A stretch of DNA of 64,000 nucleotides from Deltaproteobacteria bacterium (GTDB lineage Bacteria; Desulfobacterota; Deferrisomatia; Deferrisomatales; JACRMM01): positions 124,001 through 188,000 of the forward strand of contig JACRMM010000028.1 in NCBI GenBank assembly GCA_016214985.1, in the 5' to 3' direction. A program made the translations under genes and the position numbers. Numbering within the stretch: the first letter of the stretch is position 1; the number at the start of each line of letters is the position of its first letter. Positions 16,906-26,286 of the stretch are shown here, one piece after another. The notes beneath the pieces were generated by a model, which was given only the letters and a program-made list of their open reading frames with translations, had not been told where the DNA came from and ran no database searches.

Positions 16906-17102
16906 TGTTTGTCTCCCTTCTCAGTGTTTCAACCCCGAGCTCGAACCCACCGCATTTGCGGGGCCTCTTTTCTGACTCTGCAGTTCTCAGAATAGCCCTG
17001 ACTCTTCTTACGTCCATTCGCATTTGCCGGTCGAACGCTCGGGCCGCAGTTTCCCTGCCCCGTGCGCCGCACCCAAGGCACGAAGCGTCAAGACCGTGCG
17101 CG

Positions 17103-17528
17103 TCAGCGGCTGCGTCCCTCTCCCGGCATCGCGACAACCCTCAGGAAGTGGACCAACTGCCACCGTTCCTCCTCCGAGACCTTCTTCCCAAACGATGGCA
17201 TGGCGCCGCCGCCCCTGGAGATCTTCCAAAAGATCTCGCCGTCAGTCTGGGCCCGCAAGACCTTCGCAAAGTCCGGAGGGCGGTGGGGGAGCGACTTCGC
17301 CATGGGCCCATCGCCAGCGCCGGACGTTCCGTGGCAGGAAAGGCACAGCCTCACGTAGACGGACTTGCCCGACCTGAGCGCGTCTTCGGTCTCAGGCACG
17401 GGATCTTGTCTCTCCCTGGCCTCCTTCGGGACCTTGGCCGGAACTTGGTGGGCAAGAAGGGGAAACGACCAGCCGGTCCCGATCGTAGCAACCGCCGCGA
17501 CGAACAACGAAATGCCCTGATAGCGCAT
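17103..17528 (-). CDS. Small exported c-type cytochrome
   Basis: The ATG at 17528 follows AAAGG and starts a signal peptide (GISLFVAAVATIGTGWSF). The mature chain has one CxxCH heme site (VRLCLSCHGTSGAGDGPMAK), the distal-side segment GGGAMPSFGKKVSEEERWQL and a final helix LVHFLRVVAM, so it is a class I monoheme cytochrome of about 12 kDa with Met ligation probably from AMPSF. It lies 64 bp after the P-II-like gene and is likely the last gene of the copper ATPase unit. A decayed copy of its N-terminal half lies at 36198-36375. Confidence 0.9.
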   Translation of the reverse strand: MRYQGISLFVAAVATIGTGWSFPLLAHQVPAKVPKEARERQDPVPETEDALRSGKSVYVRLCLSCHGTSGAGDGPMAKSLPHRPPDFAKVLRAQTDGEIFWKISRGGGAMPSFGKKVSEEERWQLVHFLRVVAMPGEGRSR

Positions 17529-17591
17529 GAGATGCGCCTTTCTATGTGACATGAGAAGAAAGGGGGCTTCCTTCGAACGGCTCGTTGCCCG

Positions 17592-17917
17592 CTAGATCTC
17601 TTCGGGCGTGGCTTCGGCCTTCGTGCGAATCCGATAGAGCTTCTCCACCGGCAGGATCGCCACCATTCCGTCGCCGGCGACTCCCGTGTGTGCGCTCTCC
17701 ACGATGGCCGTTGCGATCTCCTCGGCCCGTGTCGCCTCCGCGTACATCTCGATCGTGGCGTGGGGAACCATCCAGCCGTGGGTCCAGAAGTTCATGTACT
17801 CGCCGTAGCCCATCCCGTGGCCGACGCTAATGCCCTTCACGTGCAACTCCAGGAGCCGCGCCTCCACCCTTCCCAGCACGTCGGTTCGCACGATGGCACA
17901 GACTTTTTCAGCTCCAT
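17592..17917 (-). pseudogene. P-II (GlnB-like) regulator with N-terminal frameshift
   Basis: From GTG 17891 the chain reads RTDVLGRVEARLLELHVKGI, SVGHGMGYGEYMNFW, MVPHATIEMYAEATRAEEIA and HTGVAGDGMVAILPVEKLYRI, a P-II fold with the GxGDGxI-type end. The true start should be ATG 17917 (MELKK), but the distance to the V of CAIVRTD is 26 bases instead of 27. One base is missing after the A5 run. It lies directly downstream of the copper ATPase, like P-II relatives that sit next to metal transporters. It could be a broken gene, a slippage site or a sequencing error. Confidence 0.7.
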
Positions 17918-18023
17918 GGGGTTCTCCCTTCGACGACTGTCGGGTGTTGCACCAAGGGCCCGTTCAACGCCGACCGTACAACGCCGACGGGGACGCCCGG
18001 TCGGCTCGACGCCCCTGACCGGC

Positions 18024-20645
18024 TCAAAGGCGGACCGTTCGGAGCCGCAGCGCGTTGCTCACCACCGAGACCGAGCTGAAGCTCATTGCCGCGGCCGCGA
18101 TGATGGGGCTCAGAAGGATGCCGAAGAACGGGTAGAGCACCCCGGCCGCGATGGGCACTCCCAGGGAGTTGTAGACGAAGGCGAAGAAGAGGTTCTGCTT
18201 GATGTTGCCCATGGTGGCGCGGCTCAGCGCCCGCGCGCGCACGATCCCGCGCAGGTCGCCCTTGACCAGAGTGACCCCGGCGCTCTCCATGGCCACGTCG
18301 GTCCCCGTGCCCATGGCGATCCCCACCTGGGCCTGGGCGAGCGCCGGGGCGTCGTTGATGCCGTCGCCGGCCATGGCCACGAAGCGGCCCTCGGCCTGGA
18401 GCTCCTTGACCTTCTCGGCCTTGTCCTGAGGCAGCACCTCGGCGCGCACCTCGTCGATCCCGAGCGTCTTCGCCACCGCTTCGGCCGTCGTGCGGCTGTC
18501 GCCCGTGAGCATGACGATCCGGATGCCCTCAGCGTGGAGTTGGCGGATCGCCTCGGGAGTGGTCGCCTTGACCGGGTCGGCCACGCCGAGGAGCCCGGCC
18601 GGCTTCCCGTCCACGGCCACGAACATCGCCGTCTGCCCCTCGACCCGCAGGACCTCTGCTCGCTCGAGGAGCGCACCGGGGTCAATGCCCAACTCCCCGA
18701 GCAGCTTTCGCGTACCCAGGACCACGGCCCGGCCCCCGACGCTGCCGGTGACGCCCTTGCCGGTGTGGGACTGGAACTCCTCGACCGAGACGAGCGTCGC
18801 GCCCCGTTCCTCCACCCCCTTCACGATGGCCTCCGCCAGGGGGTGCTCGCTCGCCCTCTCCAGGCTTCCGGCGAGGCGAAGGAGCTCCGCCTCTTCGATC
18901 CCGCCCGCGGGCTCCACGGACACGAGCTTGGGCTTCCCCTCGGTGAGGGTGCCGGTCTTGTCCACCACCAGGGTGTCGACCTTCCGCAGGTGCTCGATGG
19001 CCTCCGCGTTCTTGAAGAGCACCCCGATCGTCGCGCCCTTGCCCGTGGCCACCATGATCGACATGGGCGTGGCGAGCCCCAGGGCGCAGGGGCAGGCGAT
19101 GATGAGCACCGCCACCGCGTTGATGATCGCATGCGCCATGCGCGGATCCGGCCCCACCAGCGCCCAGACGACGAAGGTCACCGCCGCGGCGCCGACGACC
19201 ACAGGCACGAAATAGCCGGCCACCACGTCGGCCAGCTTCTGGATGGGCGCGCGGCTTCGCTGGGCCTCGGCCACCATCCGGACAATCTGGCTGAGGAGCG
19301 TGTCGGCGCCGACGCGCTGGGCTTCCATCACGAGCGAACCGGTCTGGTTCACCGTGGCGCCGGTCACCGCATCACCGGGACCCTTCTCCACCGGCAGCGG
19401 CTCCCCGCTGATCATCGACTCGTCGATGCTGCTCTTGCCCTCCAGGACCCTCCCATCCACGGGGACCTTCTCCCCCGGCCGGACTCGGAGCTTGTCCCCC
19501 GCTTCGACCTCCTCCAGCGGCACGTCTTCCTCGCTCCCGTCCTCTTGGACTCGCCGGGCGGTCTTGGGCGCGAGCCCCAGGAGCGCCCGGATGGCGGCGC
19601 CGGTCTGGCTGCGCGCCCGCAGCTCCAGCACCTGCCCCAGGAGCACCAGGGCCGTGATGACCGCCGCCGCCTCGAAGTAGACCGCCACCTGGCCCTGGGG
19701 TCCCCGGAAGGACGGGGGAAAGAGCCCGGGGAAGAGCGTGGCCACCACGCTGTACACGTAGGCCACCCCGACGCCCAGGCCGATCAGGGTGAACATGTTG
19801 AGGCTGCGGTTGACGAGAGAGGCCCAGAAGCGCACGAAGAAGGGCCAGCCTCCCCACAGGACCACCGGCGTGGCCAGCCCGAGCTCCACCCAGTTGAGGG
19901 TCTCCCGGGACGCCAGGCCCGCGATCCACCCGGCCACACCCGGAACGTGCTCGCCCATGGCGATCACCAGGACCGGGAGACTCAGGACCACGCTCACCCA
20001 GAACCGCCGGGTCATGTCCACCAGCTCCCCGTTGTCCTCCTCTTCCGCGGCGGCCGTCCGGGGTTCCAGGGCCATTCCGCACTTGGGGCACGAGCCGGGC
20101 CGGTCTTGCACCACCTCGGGGTGCATGGGGCAGGTGTATTCCGTGCGAGTCGCCGCCAGGGCCGGTGTCTCGGGCTCGAGGGCCATACCGCACTTGGGGC
20201 AGGCACCGGGTTTGTCCTGGCGCACCTCGGGGTGCATGGGGCAGGTGTAGACGCGGGCCCTGACCTTGGCCTCTTCGCGTTTCGGCGGTTTCTCCGGCGC
20301 CGCGAGGTAGGTCTCCGGGGAGGTCGCGAACTTCTCGCGGCAGTGGGCGCTGCAGAAGAAGTAGGTCTCGCCCCCGTGCTCCAGGCGGTGCTCGCTGTCT
20401 CTGCCTACCGTCATGCCGCACACCGGGTCCTTGAAGGGCGCCTCGTCTGATCCGCCCTCCTGGGCCTCGGCCAGATAGGATGGAGGATCCGTCTCGAACT
20501 TGTCCCGGCAATGGGGGCTGCAGAAGAAATAGTCGTTTCCTTCATGGACGACATGAAGGCCGACTGCCTCGTCCACTTCCATCCCGCACACTGGGTCCAC
20601 CGCATGACCCGCCGAGGCTTTCTTCTTGTCTTTCGTATGCGGCAT
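18024..20645 (-). CDS. copA: Cu(I)-translocating P1B-type ATPase with four N-terminal metal modules
   Basis: The 873-residue protein exports Cu(I) across the inner membrane. Residues 17-60 and 73-115 are YHS-type modules ([24 protein letters not shown]). About 132-155 and 168-192 are heavy-metal-binding modules ([19 protein letters not shown]). The ATPase core has the ion-site motif [11 protein letters not shown], phosphorylation site [29 protein letters not shown] and [10 protein letters not shown]. The FVYNSLGVP and [15 protein letters not shown] motifs in the last membrane helices mark the Cu(I) subgroup. No HMA domain is present. The ATG at 20645 follows TAGGAG. Confidence 0.95.
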   Translation of the reverse strand: MPHTKDKKKASAGHAVDPVCGMEVDEAVGLHVVHEGNDYFFCSPHCRDKFETDPPSYLAEAQEGGSDEAPFKDPVCGMTVGRDSEHRLEHGGETYFFCSAHCREKFATSPETYLAAPEKPPKREEAKVRARVYTCPMHPEVRQDKPGACPKCGMALEPETPALAATRTEYTCPMHPEVVQDRPGSCPKCGMALEPRTAAAEEEDNGELVDMTRRFWVSVVLSLPVLVIAMGEHVPGVAGWIAGLASRETLNWVELGLATPVVLWGGWPFFVRFWASLVNRSLNMFTLIGLGVGVAYVYSVVATLFPGLFPPSFRGPQGQVAVYFEAAAVITALVLLGQVLELRARSQTGAAIRALLGLAPKTARRVQEDGSEEDVPLEEVEAGDKLRVRPGEKVPVDGRVLEGKSSIDESMISGEPLPVEKGPGDAVTGATVNQTGSLVMEAQRVGADTLLSQIVRMVAEAQRSRAPIQKLADVVAGYFVPVVVGAAAVTFVVWALVGPDPRMAHAIINAVAVLIIACPCALGLATPMSIMVATGKGATIGVLFKNAEAIEHLRKVDTLVVDKTGTLTEGKPKLVSVEPAGGIEEAELLRLAGSLERASEHPLAEAIVKGVEERGATLVSVEEFQSHTGKGVTGSVGGRAVVLGTRKLLGELGIDPGALLERAEVLRVEGQTAMFVAVDGKPAGLLGVADPVKATTPEAIRQLHAEGIRIVMLTGDSRTTAEAVAKTLGIDEVRAEVLPQDKAEKVKELQAEGRFVAMAGDGINDAPALAQAQVGIAMGTGTDVAMESAGVTLVKGDLRGIVRARALSRATMGNIKQNLFFAFVYNSLGVPIAAGVLYPFFGILLSPIIAAAAMSFSSVSVVSNALRLRTVRL

Positions 20646-20751
20646 TGCGCTTCTCCTACTGGCGTCTCGTACACACGTATGGACTCTCCAGGGGCCGGCC
20701 GGGAGCCCCGACACGTTGCTCAGCCAAGAAACAACCACCGTCGGCGTGAGG

Positions 20752-20937
20752 TTACTTCTTCTCCTGGAAGAACTTCTCCGCCTCACCAGGGTTCCCCGGG
20801 TGATGCTCGCTGTGCCCGCCTCCTCCGCCCGGCGCTCCCTGCTGCATCATCATGCCCGAGCCACCCTTCATCATCCCTTCCTTCATCATGTCCTGCCCGC
20901 CCATCATCCCTTTCTGCCGCTCCTGGAGGGCTTTTCA
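20752..20937 (-). other. Cut-off tail of the Spy-like gene beyond an in-frame TGA
   Basis: After the TGA at 20935-20937 the same frame stays open to TAA at 20752, encoding KALQERQKGMMGGQDMM, a Met-rich segment ([17 protein letters not shown]) and a charged end ([10 protein letters not shown]). The composition continues that of the gene. CGA to TGA by one transition would explain the stop. I see no Sec-insertion hairpin beyond a very weak CTCC/GGAG pair. Confidence 0.55.
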
Positions 20938-21363
20938 CTGGTCATTCGACAACATCGATGCCAGGTGTTGCAGGAACGCCAGGTGGGCCGAGTGCAGCTC
21001 ACCCTCCTTTTGCGACATCTCGCCGACGATCTTCTCCGCCGTCGGGAGCGCGAACGCCCGATTCTCCAAGAGATGCGCCAGCTCCAACTTCAATACCTGG
21101 AGGTCGGCCGTCCCTCGGATCGTCTTCTTTCGAAGCTCGAACCGCTTCTCTTCCAGCGACTTCTGGGCATCCGGGGAGAGGCCGAGATTGCCCAAGTCAG
21201 CCGAGCACGCGCCCGCGAAGCCGGGACCCACCATCTCGGCCATGGGGCCACCCATCATGCCGTGCCCTTCGCCCATCATGCCGCCCATCATCTGGGCCCC
21301 CGCAGTTCCTGACGCCAGAAACAGGGCCGACAATACGGCAAACACTCCGGTCTTCGTCTTCAT
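20935..21363 (-). CDS. Spy/CpxP-like periplasmic metal-stress protein
   Basis: From ATG 21363 a signal peptide (VFAVLSALFLASGTAGA) is followed by a Met-rich start (MMGGMMGEGHGMMGGPMAEM) and the helical LTxxQ-like pattern of Spy/CpxP/ZraP proteins: LGLSPDAQKSLEEKRFELRK, TADLQVLKLELAHLLENRAF, ALPTAEKIVGEMSQKEGELH. Such proteins act as ATP-independent chaperones or bind zinc or copper in the periplasm. The gene stops at TGA 20935, in the last helix (ASMLSNDQ), while the frame continues (see 20752-20937). It lies upstream of the copper ATPase on the same strand. Confidence 0.8.
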   Translation of the reverse strand: MKTKTGVFAVLSALFLASGTAGAQMMGGMMGEGHGMMGGPMAEMVGPGFAGACSADLGNLGLSPDAQKSLEEKRFELRKKTIRGTADLQVLKLELAHLLENRAFALPTAEKIVGEMSQKEGELHSAHLAFLQHLASMLSNDQ

Positions 21364-22161
21364 GATCGCTCTCCTTTCCCCATGTTTCTTCACGCTATCC
21401 TGTCCCTGAGGTTCAGCAAGTTCCATTCCACGAGCCTTCATGCCGCCCCAAGGGGATGGAGCCCCGCCGACACGAACCCGCCCCTCGTCGCGCCCGGCGC
21501 CGCCAGAGAAAGACCGTGATCCCCGGGCGCGTCCTCTCCTCGGCCAGGTCCTGGAGCGGTCTCGTTGAGGAGGATCCGCTGACCATGCCTCCGCCAGCTC
21601 TTCGAGGCGCCTCCGTTCCACGCTTCCGGTTCTTGCTCACAGCTCCTCGCGGCGCGGCGTTGCGCGGGAACGGAAGGGCTTCGCTGTCGCCGGTTCTCCA
21701 GTGCTGCAGAAAATTCCACACTTCACTGCCCCGGCCACGAAGGCTCCTTCGTCCCCGTCGTCACCGAGTCTCGCCGCCGGGCGTCAACCGAGAGCGCCCG
21801 CAGCTCCACGGCATGTCCTTTGCTCCAAGAAGTTCCCATCGTCCCCGTACCGGAAAGCTCGTCAAGCGAACGATACGATGGGCCGAGGTCATGGACCGGC
21901 CGTCGTCACTTGCACGCGGGTCTGGATGGTCCCCCCGCCTCGGCGGCCCCAACGTCGCCGAGGAGCACGCGGGGGGCCTATCGTGAACAAGCGACCAGCC
22001 GCGACGACCCCGCAGCGAGCGGTGCCGCGCGCGATCGAGCGTGCCAACCAGAGCCTGCCTTCCCCGCCCAAACCGGAACGGAGAGAGGTGCGGTTCCTTG
22101 CTCCTGAACCCTGAAGACCATGGCGTCCACCCCTTTCGGGGCGGCGCCGTAGGAAGCGATC
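21364..22161. other. Intergenic region without a recognised gene
   Basis: Between the divergent Spy-like and selenoprotein genes there are about 800 bp. Open frames exist on both strands, but none shows a family motif, signal peptide or ribosome-binding site. GGTGCGGTTCCTTGCT near 22087 looks like a sigma-54 promoter for the 22162 gene, but its spacing is GG-N11-GC. The stretch may hold the promoters plus decayed coding DNA. Confidence 0.5.
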
Positions 22162-23022
22162 ATGGACCTTTCCCGCGTCAAGAATCGAATGCTGGCGACG
22201 GTGTTCACCGCTTTCCCGTCCCTGGCCGCCCGCTGGGCCAAACGCCTGGAACAGGACATGGATCGGATCCCCTGGGCCGAGCCGATCAAGCCCCTTCACT
22301 TGGCGACCCTCGCGCTCGTCACGACCGGGGGGGTGCACCGGTGCGAGGATGCACCCTTCGACATGAAAGATCCGGACGGCGATCCGAGCTTCCGTGAGGT
22401 GCCGGTGAACACCGGCCGAGAGCAGTTGGAGATCACGCACGATTACTACGACCACGCCCACGCTCGTGAGGACATCAACCTGGTCTTCCCGGTGGATCGG
22501 CTCCGCACGCTCGACACGCATGACGCCGTCGGAAGGGTGCATCCCGTGGCGTACAGCTTCATGGGCCACATCGACGGCCGCCACCTGAAGACCCTCCGGC
22601 AGAAGGGCGCCCGAGCGGTCGCCTCCAGGCTGCGGGAGGCCGGTGTGGATTACGCCCTGCTCGTCCCCGCCTGAGGGATCTGCAATCGGTCCGTGGGACT
22701 GATCGCCCGAGAGATCGAAAGGGCAGGTATTCCGACGGTGGCGATCTCCATCGTTCGGGAGATCACCCAGAAGACCCCGCCGCCTCGCGCCCTGTACGTT
22801 CGGTTCCCCTTCGGCCACGCGCTCGGGGAAAGGGGCGACGAGAACCGTCACCTGGACGTTTTGTACCGGGCACTGCGCCTGCTGTTCGAAGCACGGGAAC
22901 CCGGCGAGATCCGGGAGGCCCCACTGCGCTGGAAGCGCGACGTGTCACCCGCTCCCGACTGGGAGGCGTGGCGGGCCCTCGGCCCCAGGAATGCGCCAAG
23001 GGAAGAGCGAAAAGCGTCCTGA
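22162..23022 (+). CDS. Selenoprotein of the glycine/sarcosine/betaine reductase B-like family (UGA at 22672 read as Sec)
   Basis: From ATG 22162 the frame reads PLHLATLALVTTGGVHRCED and INLVFPVDRLRTL, then HPVAYSFMGHIDGRHLKTLR and VDYALLVPA up to TGA 22672-22674. It continues in the same frame with GICNRSVGLIAREIERAGIP, TVAISIVREITQK and PRALYVRFPFGHALGERGDE to TGA 23020. In this family the motif is VP-x-C-x-x-C; here the first Cys is replaced by UGA, giving Sec171-Gly-Ile-Cys174, a redox UxxC site. A hairpin follows the UGA. The full product is 286 residues. Its substrate is unknown; it lies amid copper genes. Confidence 0.85.
22672..22703 (+). promoter_or_regulatory. Bacterial SECIS-like hairpin after UGA 22672
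   Basis: ATCGGTCC (22685-22692) pairs with GGACTGAT (22696-22703), with one G-U pair, around a GTG loop. This puts a stable stem with G and U in the loop about 10 bases after the UGA, the placement required for SelB-dependent insertion. Confidence 0.6.
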
Positions 23023-23031
23023 AGCGCGGAA

Positions 23032-23799
23032 TCAAAACCACAGCCGCACCCCGCCCACCACCGAGAAGGTCGCCACGTCCTCCCCCTCTGCCCGGGCCAA
23101 GTCCGCGGCGCCCCCGAGTGTCCGCGCCCAGGAGGCCCCAACGTAAGGGGCGAGCTCGCGCCGAAGCTCGTAGCGCAGGCGAAGCCCCAGGCCCACTGCG
23201 TTGAATCCCCTCCCCACGCCGAACTCCTCCACCTCCTGCACGGCGAGCTCGGTCTCGAAGCGCGGCTGGAGGATCAGGCGTTGGGTAAGCAGCAGCTCGT
23301 ACTCCAGCTCCAGGTCAGCCGACACGTCTCCCTTGTCGCTGACCCGCAGGTTCGCGTCCACCTCGAACCCGTACGGCGCGAGGCCCTGGAGTCCGACGAC
23401 AGCCCAGAACCGTTCGCGGGCCGGGCCGGCGCCGTACCGCCTCTGGTAGCCGAGCCCCGCCTGGAGGTCCCAGAACGGCGCGATCAGCCGCCCATACTCG
23501 ACGTCGATGCGCTCGATCTCGCCCGTCCCCCCTGTGCGGTGCTCTCCCTCGGTCTCGAGCCAAAGGCGATTGACGTCGCCGCCGTACCAGGCCAGGACAT
23601 CCCAGCGAAGGGCGTCCGGCGCGTCGGTGTGCTGGTACTCGAGCTGGTCGAACAGCACGAAGGCGTGGGGTTTCGAGTCCAGCACCGGTTCCGTCCACCC
23701 GACGGGGGCGCCGCTCAGGGTCGTCCCTGCGGCCTGCGCCGTCACGGCCGACAGGAAGACCAGGGACGCCGCGGAACAGAGTCTCTGCGCGCCGTTCAT
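23032..23799 (-). CDS. copB: Copper resistance protein B, outer-membrane beta-barrel
   Basis: The ATG at 23799 overlaps the stop of copA (ATGA). A signal peptide (SAASLVFLSAVTAQAAG) is followed by the CopB/PcoB domain: FVLFDQLEYQHTDAPDALRW and AWYGGDVNRLWLETEGEH, then VEYGRLIAPFWDLQAGL and YRRYGAGPARERFWAVVGLQ-like strands, ending VATFSVVGGVRLWF with a terminal Phe. The 255-residue length is close to the family after loss of the Met-rich N-terminal extension seen in Pco/Cop proteins. It should work with CopA in the periplasm and outer membrane to sequester or exclude copper. Confidence 0.93.
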   Translation of the reverse strand: MNGAQRLCSAASLVFLSAVTAQAAGTTLSGAPVGWTEPVLDSKPHAFVLFDQLEYQHTDAPDALRWDVLAWYGGDVNRLWLETEGEHRTGGTGEIERIDVEYGRLIAPFWDLQAGLGYQRRYGAGPARERFWAVVGLQGLAPYGFEVDANLRVSDKGDVSADLELEYELLLTQRLILQPRFETELAVQEVEEFGVGRGFNAVGLGLRLRYELRRELAPYVGASWARTLGGAADLARAEGEDVATFSVVGGVRLWF

Positions 23800-25619
23800 G
23801 CGTCCGCTCCTGCTCCGCTCGCGACTCGGACCACACGGAACATGCCCATCTCCATGTGGTAGAGAAGGTGGCAGTGGAAGGCCCAGCGGCCCGGGGCATC
23901 CGCTGAGATCAGCACCGAAAGGCGCTCGGCGGGCTTCACGCTGACGGTGTGTTTGCGGGGGATGCGTTCGCCGTGTCCGTTCTCGAGCTCCATCCACATC
24001 CCGTGCAGGTGGATGGGGTGCTCCATCATGGTGTCGTTGACCAGGGTGAGCCGCAGACGCTCTCCGAGGCGAAAGGGGATCGGCTCGGCCTCGGAGAATT
24101 TCTTGCCGTCGAAGCCCCACACGTAGCGCTCCATGTTGCCGGTCAGGTGCAGCTCCACCTCGCGCTCCGGGGGACGGGGGTCGAAGTCCGCGGCGCGGCG
24201 GCGCAGGTCGGTGTAAACGAGCACCCGGTGGCCGGCGTTCTCCAGGCCGGTGCCGGGCTCTCCGAGCCGGTTTCGCTGCACCCACGCCACGGAAACGTTC
24301 CCGGGACCGTGGGTGTCCGGGCCGTGCCGCGCCACCACCGGCCCAGCCTCCTGCTTCATGCTATCGGCGCCATCCATCGGCATGTGCGCCATGCCCGGCA
24401 TCCCGCCCGATCCGTGATCCATGCCGGCCATGCCCCCGAGCCCGGCTTTCGTCGTCTCCATGCCGGGCAGGGCCATGTCCCCCATGTCCATGCCCATGTC
24501 GATCATGGTGCGAAGCGGCCGCTCGCGCCGGTCGGGCACCGGCGCGGTCATCCCCGGCCGAGGGGCGAGGGTCCCGCAACCGTAGCCGCTTCGGTCCATG
24601 GCCTCGGCGAAAACGACGTAAGCACGGTCCTCCTGGGGCCGGACCACAACGTCGTAGGTCTCGGCCACTGCGATCTGGAGCTCGTCGGTCTCCACCGGCT
24701 TCACGTCCTGGCCGTCGGCCTGGACCACGGTCATGGGCAATCCCGGGATGCGCACGTTGAAGTAGCTCATGGTGGCCGCATTGATGAACCGGAGCCGCAC
24801 CCGCTCGCCCGGTGCGAAGAGACCGGTCCAGCTCGCCTCGGGTGCCCGGCCGTTCACGAGGTAGGTGTAGGCGTAACCCGTGACGTCGGCGATGTCGGTG
24901 GGGCTCATGCGCATGCGGCCCCAGTCCAGGCGATCCCGGAACGCGGCACCCCAGCCGCCGGAGGCCCCGTCCCGGAACAGCTCGGCCAGGGTTCGTTGCT
25001 GGAAGTTGTAGTAGTCGCTCTTCTTCTTGAGCCTGGCCAGGACCCGGTACGGGTTCGCGAAGGTCCAGTCCGAGAGCACCACCACGTGCTCCCGGTCGTA
25101 GGAGACCGGGTCCGGCCCGGCCGGGTCGATCACCAGCGGCCCGTAGTGGCCGAGCTGCTCCTGGAGGCCCGTGTGGCTGTGGTACCAGTAGGTGCCGCTC
25201 TGCCGGATCCGGAACCGGTAGGTAAACGTCTCCCCCGGCCGGATGCCCGGATAGCTCACGCCGGGCACCCCGTCCATCTCGAACGGCACCAGGATGCCGT
25301 GCCAGTGCACGGAGGTGTCCTCGTCGAGCTCGTTGTGGACCCGGATGGTCGCGTCCTCTCCCTCCCTGAGCCGCACCAGGGGGCCCGGCACCGTGCCGTT
25401 CACCGCGAGGACCCGGCCGGTGCGGCCGCCGAAGTCCAGATTCTGCCGGCGCACCCAGAGGTCGATGGGCTCCCCCGGTGTCCGCGCCGCCAGGTCGCCG
25501 GCCAGGCCATAGGGCTCCCGCGCCCACGCAGGAAGCAGGCCGGCCAGGGTCGCCGCGACCCCGATTCCGGTCGAGTATCCCAGGAACTGTCGGCGGGTGA
25601 TGGGGTCTTTCTGGTCCAT
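23796..25619 (-). CDS. copA: CopA-type multicopper oxidase, Tat-exported
   Basis: The start at ATG 25619 (GGAG nine bases upstream) begins with a Tat signal (DPITRRQFLGYSTGIG). The 607-residue chain has the copper ligands in order: VHWHGILVPF, WYHSHTGLQEQLG, HPIHLHGMWMELENG and HCHLLYHMEMGMFRV. A Met/His-rich insert near the middle (MGMDMGDMALPGM, GGMAGMDHGSGGMPGM) is typical of PcoA/CopA and binds extra copper. It oxidises Cu(I) or phenolics in the periplasm. Its stop overlaps copB, so both are translated together. Despite the shared gene name it is unrelated to the ATPase at 18024. Confidence 0.95.
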   Translation of the reverse strand: MDQKDPITRRQFLGYSTGIGVAATLAGLLPAWAREPYGLAGDLAARTPGEPIDLWVRRQNLDFGGRTGRVLAVNGTVPGPLVRLREGEDATIRVHNELDEDTSVHWHGILVPFEMDGVPGVSYPGIRPGETFTYRFRIRQSGTYWYHSHTGLQEQLGHYGPLVIDPAGPDPVSYDREHVVVLSDWTFANPYRVLARLKKKSDYYNFQQRTLAELFRDGASGGWGAAFRDRLDWGRMRMSPTDIADVTGYAYTYLVNGRAPEASWTGLFAPGERVRLRFINAATMSYFNVRIPGLPMTVVQADGQDVKPVETDELQIAVAETYDVVVRPQEDRAYVVFAEAMDRSGYGCGTLAPRPGMTAPVPDRRERPLRTMIDMGMDMGDMALPGMETTKAGLGGMAGMDHGSGGMPGMAHMPMDGADSMKQEAGPVVARHGPDTHGPGNVSVAWVQRNRLGEPGTGLENAGHRVLVYTDLRRRAADFDPRPPEREVELHLTGNMERYVWGFDGKKFSEAEPIPFRLGERLRLTLVNDTMMEHPIHLHGMWMELENGHGERIPRKHTVSVKPAERLSVLISADAPGRWAFHCHLLYHMEMGMFRVVRVASGAGADA

Positions 25620-25835
25620 TCTATTTTTCTCCATCGCCGGTCGGGGACTTCCGTGGGTCCAAGCCTTTGGGATGGAACCGGTTCGCACGCACGCAGGCAA
25701 GGTCTCGACGATCGTTCTGGCGTGGCACCAAGCCCGGAACTGTGCAGGTCTCGCAGTGGACGGCGGGTCGATTGTCGTTCAAGTCGACGAATCGTCAAGC
25801 CTTCCTCCCTGTAGGACAGCTCGTCGTAACGGAGT

Positions 25836-25973
25836 CTCTCGGCGTAGGACGTCGAGGTGAGCTACCGGGAGAAGGAGGCCGTAATCGCCTTCGACTTCGA
25901 CCGGGTGACCCCCGAGGCCATGGTCGACGCGGCCCGCCGAGCCGGCTTTCGGGCCACGGTCGCCGAGACCTCG
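25836..25973 (+). pseudogene. Decayed MerP/HMA mercury- or copper-binding domain
   Basis: DVEVSYREKEAVIAFDFDRV and [20 protein letters not shown] match the second half of an HMA (MerP-like) domain, beta-2 to beta-4. Upstream the same frame has RSLSA then a TAG stop, and the CxxC metal loop and signal peptide are missing. The trace has no start codon with a ribosome-binding site. It is divergent to the CopA unit and is a remnant of a small metal-binding gene. Confidence 0.6.
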
Positions 25974-26286
25974 AAGAGTCACTGCCAGGAAGGATGTGAT
26001 CGCACGCAACCGCTGCGCCGAGGGCTCTGCGCCGGCAAGAGGCACCGCACATTTCAGCCACAGGGCTGCTCGCCTCGGACGCCCAGCCGCGTGCGGTGGG
26101 TTGCCGCGCGGGAGTGCGTCGGCCGTGGACCGCGCGCAAGGGATTGTCCCCGGAGCTCCTTGCAGCGGAACTTCACCAGCACGGTTTGTTGCGGGGAGCG
26201 ACGAGGCGTGCGGCGGAGATGTGAGATGTCAAGAAGGAGATGGTCGGTTTGGCCCGAGAATCCCGACGTCGACGTTGCGCACCGAT

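Noticed and set aside
17688..20450. 920-codon plus-strand frame opposite the Cu-ATPase
   Set aside because: Shadow frame caused by high GC at third positions; the ATPase is unambiguous.
20935..20937. Selenocysteine at the TGA of the Spy-like gene
   Set aside because: No Cys or redox motif expected at this site, no partner Cys, and only a very weak hairpin downstream; a point mutation is simpler.
22087..22101. Sigma-54 promoter upstream of the GrdB-like gene
   Set aside because: GGTGCGGTTCCTTGC has GG-N11-GC, one base too long for sigma-54.
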